NCBI GenBank assembly: GCA_946530505.1 | Contig: CAMNAD010000086.1 | Coordinates: 1 to 6,344, forward strand | Length of the DNA stretch: 6,344 nt | Direction: 5' to 3' | From: an uncultured Bacteroidales bacterium | GTDB lineage: Bacteria; Bacteroidota; Bacteroidia; Bacteroidales; UBA932 | Part shown: positions 1 to 5,880 of the stretch, piece after piece | Layout: the number at the start of each line of letters is the position of its first letter | How positions within the stretch are numbered: position 1 is the first letter of the stretch | The notes under the pieces: generated by a model | What the model was told of the DNA's origin: nothing | Seen by the model: only the letters and a program-made list of their open reading frames with translations | Databases searched by the model: none | Position numbers and translations under genes: made by a program

Positions 1-1453
1 TGAGTCCCTTGGTGATGAAATCCAGGTTCTGCTTCGCGATGATATCGGAGAATATCTTCGTGTCCGTGAGTTGGATGAAACTTCCCTTCATCAACTGGTA
101 GTACGGATTGCCCGTGGTCTGGTCGGCTTCACTCATCAGGCGCGGGCCGCTTGCACCCGGATAGTCCAGGTCCGGCACCTGCTCAAGCACCCAGGATGGA
201 TAGTACATAGGGAACTTGGTGGAGGAACTGCCAAAGATGTATTTCCACATTCCTTCGTCGCCGTCGGTAGGCACCGGTTTGTTCTTGATGCCGACATTGC
301 CGCCGAGCTTGAAGGACACCAGGGTGCTGCGGGTGACGTTGAAGTCGAGGTTGGTGCGGAAGTTTACACGGTCGTAGGAGTAACTGGAGTCCACCTTTCC
401 GTCGTTGAAACTCTTGAAGAGGGATCCTTCGTGCCAGTAGCCGACGGAAGCGAAATACTTGACGAACTTTGTGCCTCCCTGAATGTTGAAGTTGGCATTC
501 TGGGTGCGGGAGAAGGTGTTCGTAAGGTTGCGGAGCCAGTCTACGTCAGGATAGCGCAAAGAGTTGAGTTGCGAGGAAGGGTTCTTGTACTCTTCCAGTT
601 CTGCAGCCGATACCAGTCCGGTGAAGTTCTGGTCGTTCATCATTGCGACATTCATCGTGGACATCGTGGTGTAGGCGTCCACGTGGCGGGCCATGTTGAT
701 TGGATTGGAGAAGCCGGTGGAATAGGAGAGGTCCATCTTCGGCTTGCCTTCCTGGCCGTTCTTCGTCGTTACTATGATGACGCCGTTCGCGCCCTTCGCA
801 CCGAACACTGCGGTTGCGGATGCATCCTTGAGCACGGAGATGTCGGCGACCTCGTTCGGGTCGATGGAGGCGAAGTCGCGCTCCACGCCGTCCACCAGCA
901 CCAGGGGGCTGTTGCCGTTGAAACTCGATACGCCGCGGACAAGGATTTCCGCATCGTTCTGGCCCGGCTGGCCGCTGGTCTGGATGGTGACGACGCCGGA
1001 GAGTTTACCGGCGATTGCGTTGGTGATGTTCGAGACACCGGTCTCCACGAGGGCGTCGCCCTTCACGGAGGTTATGGCCCCGACCACACTCTCTTTGCGC
1101 TGAGTGCCGTAACCGACTACCACCACTTCATCGAGCACAGTCGCATCGTCACTCAAGGTGACATTTATCACGGACTGTTTGCCGACGGTCATTTCGACAT
1201 TGGCATATCCCATACACGAGAAGATGAGCACGTCGCCTTCCCGCGCCTGTATGGAGTAGCGGCCGTCGAAATCCGTGATGGTACCGTCAGTCGTCTTCTG
1301 CACTACGACACCGGCACCCGGCACAGGTCCCATGGCATCCGACACTACACCCGTCACGGTTTTCTTGCTCTGCGCCCACGCACCATTGCCGGACGCAAGA
1401 ATGCCTCCGGCAATAAGGGCAAGGGTCAGAAGGTGTCTGAGGTTGATGTTCAT
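1..1453 (-). CDS. SusC/RagA-family TonB-dependent outer-membrane receptor, N-terminal part (3' end outside window)
   Basis: The minus strand is open from an ATG at 1453 to the window edge, giving 484 residues. Family members are usually about 1000, so roughly half is present. Seen: a signal peptide (about 1-27, hydrophobic LLTLALIAGGILA, ending AWAQ); a carboxypeptidase-regulatory-like beta domain (about 32-100, with TDFDGRYSI); the SusC/RagA signature DEVVVVGYGTQRKESVVGAI (about 108-127); and a plug domain (about 120-232) with LVRGVSSFNG, LVLVDGVERD, VLKDASATAVFGAKGANGV and IIVTTKNG. Beta-barrel sequence follows. No STN domain precedes the regulatory-like domain, so signalling to an ECF anti-sigma factor is not expected. 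Known role of the family: energised import of oligosaccharides across the outer membrane together with a SusD lipoprotein, which would lie further left, outside the window. The start is fixed by the signal peptide and an in-frame TGA 18 bp upstream. It is the last gene seen in a minus-strand operon. The substrate is not shown by the sequence. Confidence 0.96.
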   Translation of the reverse strand, partial: MNINLRHLLTLALIAGGILASGNGAWAQSKKTVTGVVSDAMGPVPGAGVVVQKTTDGTITDFDGRYSIQAREGDVLIFSCMGYANVEMTVGKQSVINVTLSDDATVLDEVVVVGYGTQRKESVVGAITSVKGDALVETGVSNITNAIAGKLSGVVTIQTSGQPGQNDAEILVRGVSSFNGNSPLVLVDGVERDFASIDPNEVADISVLKDASATAVFGAKGANGVIIVTTKNGQEGKPKMDLSYSTGFSNPINMARHVDAYTTMSTMNVAMMNDQNFTGLVSAAELEEYKNPSSQLNSLRYPDVDWLRNLTNTFSRTQNANFNIQGGTKFVKYFASVGYWHEGSLFKSFNDGKVDSSYSYDRVNFRTNLDFNVTRSTLVSFKLGGNVGIKNKPVPTDGDEGMWKYIFGSSSTKFPMYYPSWVLEQVPDLDYPGASGPRLMSEADQTTGNPYYQLMKGSFIQLTDTKIFSDIIAKQNLDFITKGL

Positions 1454-1471
1454 ATGATTAATTCTATTCAA

Positions 1472-1546
1472 TCACAAAAGCGACATCGTCCCAATGGACA
1501 GCAATTCATACTCCCCACACTGGGGTGTCGTGTAAAATTCCTTCAT
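1472..1546 (-). CDS. Small ORF B, 24 residues, between lipoprotein and susC (YxxP-type small peptide)
   Basis: ATG at 1546 and TGA at 1472-1474 on the minus strand. The peptide begins MKEFYTTPQCGEYE and ends with a short hydrophobic tail containing LLSIG and MSLL. It fits tightly between its neighbours: 19 bp after the lipoprotein stop and 18 bp before the susC ATG. It has no signal peptide and no recognised domain. Its N-terminus resembles small ORF A (2978-3124): both start MK[K/E], then Tyr, two residues, Pro, three residues, Glu. I recall short Bacteroidales proteins of unknown function with this kind of start, but cannot verify it here. It could be a translated leader peptide controlling susC, a small functional protein, or a chance ORF. 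The spacing and the resemblance to ORF A argue against chance. Its coding sequence contains a hairpin (1510-1528). No function is assigned. Confidence 0.55.
   Translation of the reverse strand: MKEFYTTPQCGEYELLSIGTMSLL
1510..1528 (-). other. Small hairpin inside small ORF B, upstream of susC
   Basis: On the minus strand CCCCA and TGGGG pair around a 3-nt loop (GTG). Beyond one A/A mismatch, an outer AC/GT pair extends the stem. The hairpin sits about 57 bases before the susC start and overlaps codons 7-13 of small ORF B. No T-run follows, so it does not look like an intrinsic terminator. It could affect translation or processing between the lipoprotein and susC, or simply reflect coding sequence. 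Confidence 0.3.
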
Positions 1547-1565
1547 ATCGTTGAAATGCTTAATA

Positions 1566-2966
1566 CTATTCCCAGAACGTAATATCGTCGACATAGCAGA
1601 GCAGCTGATATGCAGGGCGTGCGATGCTTGAGCCGGCATAATTGTAGAAGAATCTCCACTGGATATTCGCGATGTTCTGCTTCTTGCTGTTATCGCTTAC
1701 ACCCACGCTGCTGAAATCCCATTCAAGTACATTCCAGTCATCGACGTTGTATGCGGCATCGAATTGGCTTTCGCTGGACACGGTGACACCGTTTACTCTG
1801 TTAGGCCTGATAGTGCTGTAGCCCCTGCCCATATCGGCGTCGATAGTAAACTGAGGACAATATTTGTCACCTGCAGAATAGAACTTGATCGACAACTTGT
1901 TGAAGAATGTACGATACCAGGTGGCAGGGAACTTTATAGTTGATATAGGATTCAGCTTCACAACGCCGGAAGTGGCAGATCCATCTGCACGGGAGGTCAT
2001 ATCAAGTTTCATAACCTTGGCAGAACCGTTGACTGAAGAAACCTTGGGGTTGTTGACAACCGAGCAACTGGAAGTGTTTCCACCCGTAATCGTCTCACCC
2101 AATGCGCCGCTTTCAAATGAATTGTAAACAAATCCGGGAATCTTGTAAAGAGTACCAAGATCATAGACATTCCCTGCTTCGAAAGAGAGGGCGGTGCCGT
2201 TCGCATTGCGGCCTACGGTCTTATCCCCATAGTTAATCTTCATATCCAGACCTTTAGTAAGAGTGGAAGGAAGGACGGGAATATAATAAGTGCCGGGAGC
2301 GATAACATCTCCTGTAGGTGCTACAAGCCCGGTAGTATGAGGTTCGCTTTCACCTCCGTTCTTTGCAGTTACTTCAATGCCGGGAGCACCGTCGCCTACG
2401 GTAACGTTGAATGTCCCGGAAATAGCGCCGGTCAGAGGGGTGATGGTACGGTTGAAGAGGCTGACTTCCTTAAGATCGGTAACTTCGGAAGGAACCGTCA
2501 GTTTCAGTAGCGCGACAACGCTCTTGAAAGAAAGGGAGGTACCGGTAGTTTTTGCCACGAATATTGCCTGGTCGGGAGCGAATGTTCCAGGAGTGCTTGC
2601 AACGGCAGATGTCGAAAGATTTACACCGGAAATCACATTGCCGCTGATGGTAGCATCGTCGCTATAAGGGAAAATAGCATAATAAGTGCCGGCAACTTCA
2701 GCAGTACCGGTAAAGGTTGCAGTTGCACCGCCGGTTGCAGTTGTGAGTTTGTATTTGTTTCCGTTGGCAAAAACGGCGATTGCATCACCTGCGGAGAATG
2801 CAACGGTACGATCGCTGTTAAGGAGAGCTTTTGTATTGACTACAGATGCGGAAAAACTCAACTCAACGGGAGTATGGTCAACAACTGCATCATTCTCCTT
2901 GATGTTCTCTTTGCTGCATGAAAACAGAATGGCAGCCACGGTAATTGCAAAAAATGTCTTTTTCAT
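1566..2966 (-). CDS. Surface lipoprotein: fimbrillin-like N-terminal domain fused to a C-terminal carbohydrate-binding-like jelly-roll domain
   Basis: 466 residues. A lipoprotein signal peptide ends in the lipobox LFSC with the lipidated cysteine at 17. It is followed by SKENIKEND, a polar and partly acidic stretch compatible with surface export of Bacteroidetes lipoproteins. Residues about 33-275 resemble the fimbrillin/Mfa-like family: an opening VELSFSASVVNTKA, then AFSAGDAIAVFA, and a late NVYDLGTLYKI strand. Residues about 279-466 form a second unit opening YNSFESGALG and ending CYVDDITFWE. That bracketing is typical of beta-jelly-roll, galactose-binding-like carbohydrate-binding modules. 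The family and CBM-type assignments rest on pattern recognition, not on a profile search. The position directly upstream of susC and downstream of a promoter suggests a glycan-capturing surface protein of the PUL rather than a pilus subunit (inference). It is not SusD: it lacks the helical TPR-like character of that family. It is co-directional with small ORF A (11 bp upstream) and small ORF B (19 bp downstream). Confidence 0.85.
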   Translation of the reverse strand: MKKTFFAITVAAILFSCSKENIKENDAVVDHTPVELSFSASVVNTKALLNSDRTVAFSAGDAIAVFANGNKYKLTTATGGATATFTGTAEVAGTYYAIFPYSDDATISGNVISGVNLSTSAVASTPGTFAPDQAIFVAKTTGTSLSFKSVVALLKLTVPSEVTDLKEVSLFNRTITPLTGAISGTFNVTVGDGAPGIEVTAKNGGESEPHTTGLVAPTGDVIAPGTYYIPVLPSTLTKGLDMKINYGDKTVGRNANGTALSFEAGNVYDLGTLYKIPGFVYNSFESGALGETITGGNTSSCSVVNNPKVSSVNGSAKVMKLDMTSRADGSATSGVVKLNPISTIKFPATWYRTFFNKLSIKFYSAGDKYCPQFTIDADMGRGYSTIRPNRVNGVTVSSESQFDAAYNVDDWNVLEWDFSSVGVSDNSKKQNIANIQWRFFYNYAGSSIARPAYQLLCYVDDITFWE

Positions 2967-2977
2967 AAGGCGTCTGA

Positions 2978-3124
2978 TTAGAAATTGAACATTTTGAAAT
3001 CCGTGTCCTCGATGGAGAATGCCTGGATGGAAATTGTGTCAAGTGTAACTGATTGGCATACGAGGCCTTCCGTCTCGATTGTGTGCTCTGTCACTGATGG
3101 AGCAATGTAAGTTTGTTTTTTCAT
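2978..3124 (-). CDS. Small ORF A, 48 residues, first gene of the minus-strand operon (YxxP-type small peptide)
   Basis: ATG at 3124 and TAA at 2978-2980 on the minus strand, ending 11 bp before the lipoprotein start. The peptide begins MKKQTYIAPSVTEHTIETEG, continues LVCQS (Cys23) and ends DFKMFNF. It is net acidic (7 Asp/Glu against 3 Lys) and has no hydrophobic signal segment or membrane helix, so it should be cytosolic unless exported by a dedicated route. The sequence upstream is A/T-rich, as is usual for Bacteroidetes translation starts. A promoter match lies about 38 bp upstream (3162-3192), making this the first gene of the transcript. The N-terminus has the MKK..YxAP pattern I associate with many short uncharacterised Bacteroidales proteins. 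Function is unknown: a leader peptide, a small regulator and a peptide precursor all remain possible. Confidence 0.7.
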   Translation of the reverse strand: MKKQTYIAPSVTEHTIETEGLVCQSVTLDTISIQAFSIEDTDFKMFNF

Positions 3125-3161
3125 TTTTGAATTATGTTTTTGTGTTACTAGCGGTTTTTCG

Positions 3162-3192
3162 CAAAAATATGCAAGTACACATACACGCGCAA
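3162..3192 (-). promoter_or_regulatory. Bacteroidetes-type promoter for small ORF A - lipoprotein - small ORF B - susC
   Basis: On the minus strand TTG (3192-3190) is followed after 20 bp by TATTTTTG (3169-3162). This matches the Bacteroidetes primary sigma consensus of a TTTG/TTG -33 element and a TAnnTTTG -7 element about 19-20 bp apart. Transcription would begin near 3154-3158, giving a leader of roughly 30-35 nt before small ORF A. No other promoter match was noticed ahead of the lipoprotein or susC, so one transcript probably covers all four genes. Confidence 0.6.
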
Positions 3193-3226
3193 GAAAAACA
3201 CCCCTACAAAACTACTACACCTTGCG
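3188..3226. promoter_or_regulatory. Inverted repeat CGCAAG-N27-CTTGCG covering both -33 elements; candidate operator
   Basis: CGCAAG (3188-3193) and CTTGCG (3221-3226) are exact inverted copies, 33 bp centre to centre, or about three helical turns. Each contains the TTG -33 element of one of the two divergent promoters. A further CTTGC on the minus strand (3175-3171) lies in the spacer of the leftward promoter. The symmetry could be a binding site for a dimeric LuxR-type regulator such as the neighbouring gene product, or only the shared form of the -33 element. A 6-bp repeat alone is weak evidence. Confidence 0.3.
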
Positions 3227-3251
3227 TTATTACCTTATTTTCTTATATTTG
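3222..3251 (+). promoter_or_regulatory. Bacteroidetes-type promoter for the membrane regulator
   Basis: TTG (3222-3224), then 19 bp, then TATATTTG (3244-3251), a full match to TTG-N19-TAnnTTTG. The -7 element ends only 7 bp before the ATG at 3259. The predicted transcript would therefore begin within a few bases of the start codon, making it leaderless or nearly so. This also argues against any start upstream of 3259. Confidence 0.65.
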
Positions 3252-3258
3252 CAAAACG

Positions 3259-5859
3259 ATGAAGAGTATATTTCACATACTGCTGCTTTTCGCTTTTCCC
3301 ACGATTTGCAATGCCGCCGAAAGCGATTTATTGCCAATTGGTTATAGAAATGTGGAGCATTTTTCAGATGTGGACGGATTTATTGCGGAGTCGCAGATAT
3401 GGGGAATCGAATGTACGGACAAGGGCGTATTTTTCGCGACGAACGACGGGCTGTTCTCTTTCGACGGGGCGAGAATCAGGCGGCATCACGCAAAGCAGGT
3501 AATCTCTCTTCGCGATATCAGGAAAGACAGTTCTTCTCCCAGACTCTACTCAGCAGGGAACAACGGCTTCGGATGGTGGGAGGAGGACGAGCGCGGGCAG
3601 TTGATCTACCACTCTGTCGAGAGTGACGACTATTCCTTCCTCAACCAGGATTTCTGGAAAGTGTGCATCCTGCCGGGCGGAAAGGTCGCCTTTCAGAGCA
3701 CCAGCAGAATTTGCGTTCTGGACCCTTCAAGCGGCGGCATCGCCGAGATACTCCCTCGGACACAGTTCAGATATATGTACGAGGCAGACGGAGAGGTATT
3801 CGTGCAGGATGGTGGAATGCTTTGCCACATAAACGACAGGCTCGGACTCGACGATGTCTGCCGGGCGGACGACCGCATAATGAATATGGTTGAATGCGGA
3901 GGGAAAACCATCGCCGCCCTGGAAAGGACCGGTCTTATGGAATTGTCCGGCGGGCGTCTGCTCCCCCTCGATGCGGAGAGCAGCAGGGTCCTGTCCGCCG
4001 CCAAAATCCTCTCTCTCGCAAAATACGACGACGGCCACCTTCTGGTGGGCACCACCCAGGGAGGATACTTCATCACGGATGCCGGCGGTGTCATCTGCAA
4101 CGGATTCCAGAAGACCCTGGATCCGGTAAATGCAACCGTGCTCTCTATCGCCAGGGACAGGAACGGCGATGTATGGCTGGGGATGGAAGCGGGAATAGCC
4201 AGGATAGACAACAGCAGCAGGAACTACTTCCTTCATGATTCAAGACTCGGCCGTGTGCGCGGCATTGCATCACTGGGAGAAGGCAGGCTGCTGGCCGGAT
4301 CCAACAAGGGCGCATTCATCTACGACGGCAGCAATTTCCGCCCGGTGAAAGGCACTACCGGTTCCGTCTGGAATGTCTTCAAATTCAACGGAGTACCCTA
4401 CATCGCCCACGACCAGGGACTGATAATGATGGAGGGCGACAACGCAGTCCTGGTTTACGATGGATCCGGCGTTATGAGCATGGAGAGGAGCAGACGCGAC
4501 AGCAGCATTTTCGTATGCGGGACCTATAACGGTCTGGCACTGTTCTCAAAAACAGGCAGCATGCCGCAATTCGTCTGTCACATAGACAATTACAACGGTT
4601 TCTGCCGCAACATCCACTTCGACTCTCAAGACCGCCTCTGGATCAGGGACGGACAGAAAGGTTTCATCCGCCTGACCTTCTCTCCGGACTTCAGGTGCGT
4701 GATCGAAAGGAAGGACTTCGACATCGTACACCACAAGGAGGGACACTATGTTTTTTCTATCACTACGGGAGGGGCGCAGCTGTATTGCTGCAACAAGGAA
4801 ACATACATAGTGGATGATGCCGGCGAACTGGTGAGAAGCGCCGAGGGAGACTCTCTTCTTGAAGACTTTGAATACAGGTACGGGACCATATCGAGTTACA
4901 GGAATGCAACCGAGCCCTTCCTCCTGCAGGATGGAGTATATGCTTTCGGAATGCTGAACGGAATCCGTATCTGCTACGGACACAGAGAGATAGAAGAGCA
5001 TCTCGGCATCTCGCAGGCAGAACTCCTCGGAAGCAGAAAAAGGGAATTCATAAACCTCGGAGAAGATGTCCACCGCGTGCCCTTCGATATGAACACCATA
5101 CAGATCTACGCTGCGGGCAACTTCAACGGCAACTACATCGAATATAGTTCCGATCAGGCCCCAGGACAGTGGACCAGGGCAAGAATCAGCGAGCCGGTGC
5201 AGATATCTTCCCTGCCATTCGGCAACCACGAAGTCATCCTTCGCCTGCCTGAGAATCCATCGGCTTCATGCCGGATGAAATTCCATATCTGCAGGCCTTG
5301 GTATTTGAGCGGATGGGCCCTGCTTGCCTATCTCGCAGCCATTTTCGGGATCATAACGGGCATAAGAGGATACTATAAAAGGCAGGCGAGGGAAGCCCGC
5401 GAACGCGCGAAACTCAAGGCGGACCTCAAGTCGAAGAGCAAAGAACTCGCGAACATTACCTTCAACAGCGTCAAAAGGAACAACCAGTTGAACGAAATCA
5501 AGAATATGCTGACTTCGGGGGACGCTGCAAAAAAACCGTCGGAAATCACCAGAATATCCCGCGAAACCGTCAGACTTATAGACAGTTATCTTGAGGACGA
5601 GGGTGACTGGGAAAAATCGGAAGAGTACTTCAATATCATCTACGACGGCCTGCTGGAAAAACTCAAGAGCAGATATCCCGGCATTTCAAAGACGGATATG
5701 AAACTCTGCGTCTACACCAAACTGAATCTTTCCACAAAGGAAATCGCAGACCTCATGAACATTTCCGTACGCAGCGTGGAGATGGCCAGATACCGTCTCC
5801 GCAAGCGCCTCGGCCTGCCGCCGGGCGAGAATATCCGGGACTTCGTGAAGGACCTGTAA
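3259..5859 (+). CDS. SusR-like transmembrane transcriptional regulator: periplasmic beta-propeller and Y_Y_Y sensor, cytoplasmic LuxR-type HTH, no kinase
   Basis: 866 residues from the ATG at 3259. The frame stays open upstream to 3079, but only this start gives a signal peptide (MKSIFHILLLFAFPTICNA) and it sits next to a promoter. In order: propeller repeats about 38-560, with Reg_prop-like copies such as IARDRNGDVWLGMEAGIARI (297-316) and IHFDSQDRLWI (452-462); a Y_Y_Y-type domain about 600-678 (YIEYSSDQAPGQW); a membrane helix about 681-703; a basic coiled coil about 706-755; and a LuxR/GerE-type HTH about 807-857 (LSTKEIADLMNISVRSVEMA). There is no HisKA, HATPase or receiver domain, so it is not a classic hybrid two-component system. 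Layout resembles SusR of Bacteroides thetaiotaomicron, with a much larger sensor. It probably senses an oligosaccharide in the periplasm and controls the divergent operon (inference). It is convergent with the GH28 gene, with a 6-bp gap between the stops. Confidence 0.93.
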   Translation: MKSIFHILLLFAFPTICNAAESDLLPIGYRNVEHFSDVDGFIAESQIWGIECTDKGVFFATNDGLFSFDGARIRRHHAKQVISLRDIRKDSSSPRLYSAGNNGFGWWEEDERGQLIYHSVESDDYSFLNQDFWKVCILPGGKVAFQSTSRICVLDPSSGGIAEILPRTQFRYMYEADGEVFVQDGGMLCHINDRLGLDDVCRADDRIMNMVECGGKTIAALERTGLMELSGGRLLPLDAESSRVLSAAKILSLAKYDDGHLLVGTTQGGYFITDAGGVICNGFQKTLDPVNATVLSIARDRNGDVWLGMEAGIARIDNSSRNYFLHDSRLGRVRGIASLGEGRLLAGSNKGAFIYDGSNFRPVKGTTGSVWNVFKFNGVPYIAHDQGLIMMEGDNAVLVYDGSGVMSMERSRRDSSIFVCGTYNGLALFSKTGSMPQFVCHIDNYNGFCRNIHFDSQDRLWIRDGQKGFIRLTFSPDFRCVIERKDFDIVHHKEGHYVFSITTGGAQLYCCNKETYIVDDAGELVRSAEGDSLLEDFEYRYGTISSYRNATEPFLLQDGVYAFGMLNGIRICYGHREIEEHLGISQAELLGSRKREFINLGEDVHRVPFDMNTIQIYAAGNFNGNYIEYSSDQAPGQWTRARISEPVQISSLPFGNHEVILRLPENPSASCRMKFHICRPWYLSGWALLAYLAAIFGIITGIRGYYKRQAREARERAKLKADLKSKSKELANITFNSVKRNNQLNEIKNMLTSGDAAKKPSEITRISRETVRLIDSYLEDEGDWEKSEEYFNIIYDGLLEKLKSRYPGISKTDMKLCVYTKLNLSTKEIADLMNISVRSVEMARYRLRKRLGLPPGENIRDFVKDL

Positions 5860-5880
5860 GTTTATCTACTCCCAGGTCTT
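5849..5880. terminator. Stem-loop spanning both stop codons of convergent genes; possible shared bidirectional 3'-end signal
   Basis: GACCTG (5851-5856) pairs with CAGGTC (5873-5878), extended by a G-T wobble and an A-T pair, around a 16-nt loop containing both the TAA of the regulator and the TAG (minus) of the GH28 gene. No T-run follows on either strand, so it is not a standard intrinsic terminator. The 6-bp gap (5860-5865) has no room for another signal. Low confidence as a functional element. Confidence 0.25.

Noticed and set aside
71..1582. A 503-codon plus-strand ORF
   Set aside because: It lies antisense to the clear SusC reading frame, which has a signal peptide and family signatures. 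Its own product is rich in His, Arg, Gly and Val, as expected from an antisense shadow, and shows no domain.
2377..2988. Two plus-strand ORFs opposite the lipoprotein gene (2377-2667 and 2686-2988)
   Set aside because: They are antisense to the lipoprotein coding region and have low-complexity products rich in Ala, Val, Thr and Pro, as expected from reading Thr/Gly/Ala-rich codons in reverse.
3079..3258. 60-codon N-terminal extension of the regulator frame
   Set aside because: It covers the divergent promoters and part of small ORF A on the other strand. It would bury the signal peptide, and the predicted transcript begins only just before 3259.
4546..5229. 227-codon minus-strand ORF inside the regulator gene
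   Set aside because: It is antisense to well-supported propeller and Y_Y_Y coding sequence, with no promoter or domain.
1566..5877. Both the lipoprotein and GH28 proteins end in Trp-Glu followed by TAG
   Set aside because: The preceding sequences (VDDITF and VQFKT) are unrelated folds. Two matching residues are easily chance, and no longer repeat surrounds the stops.
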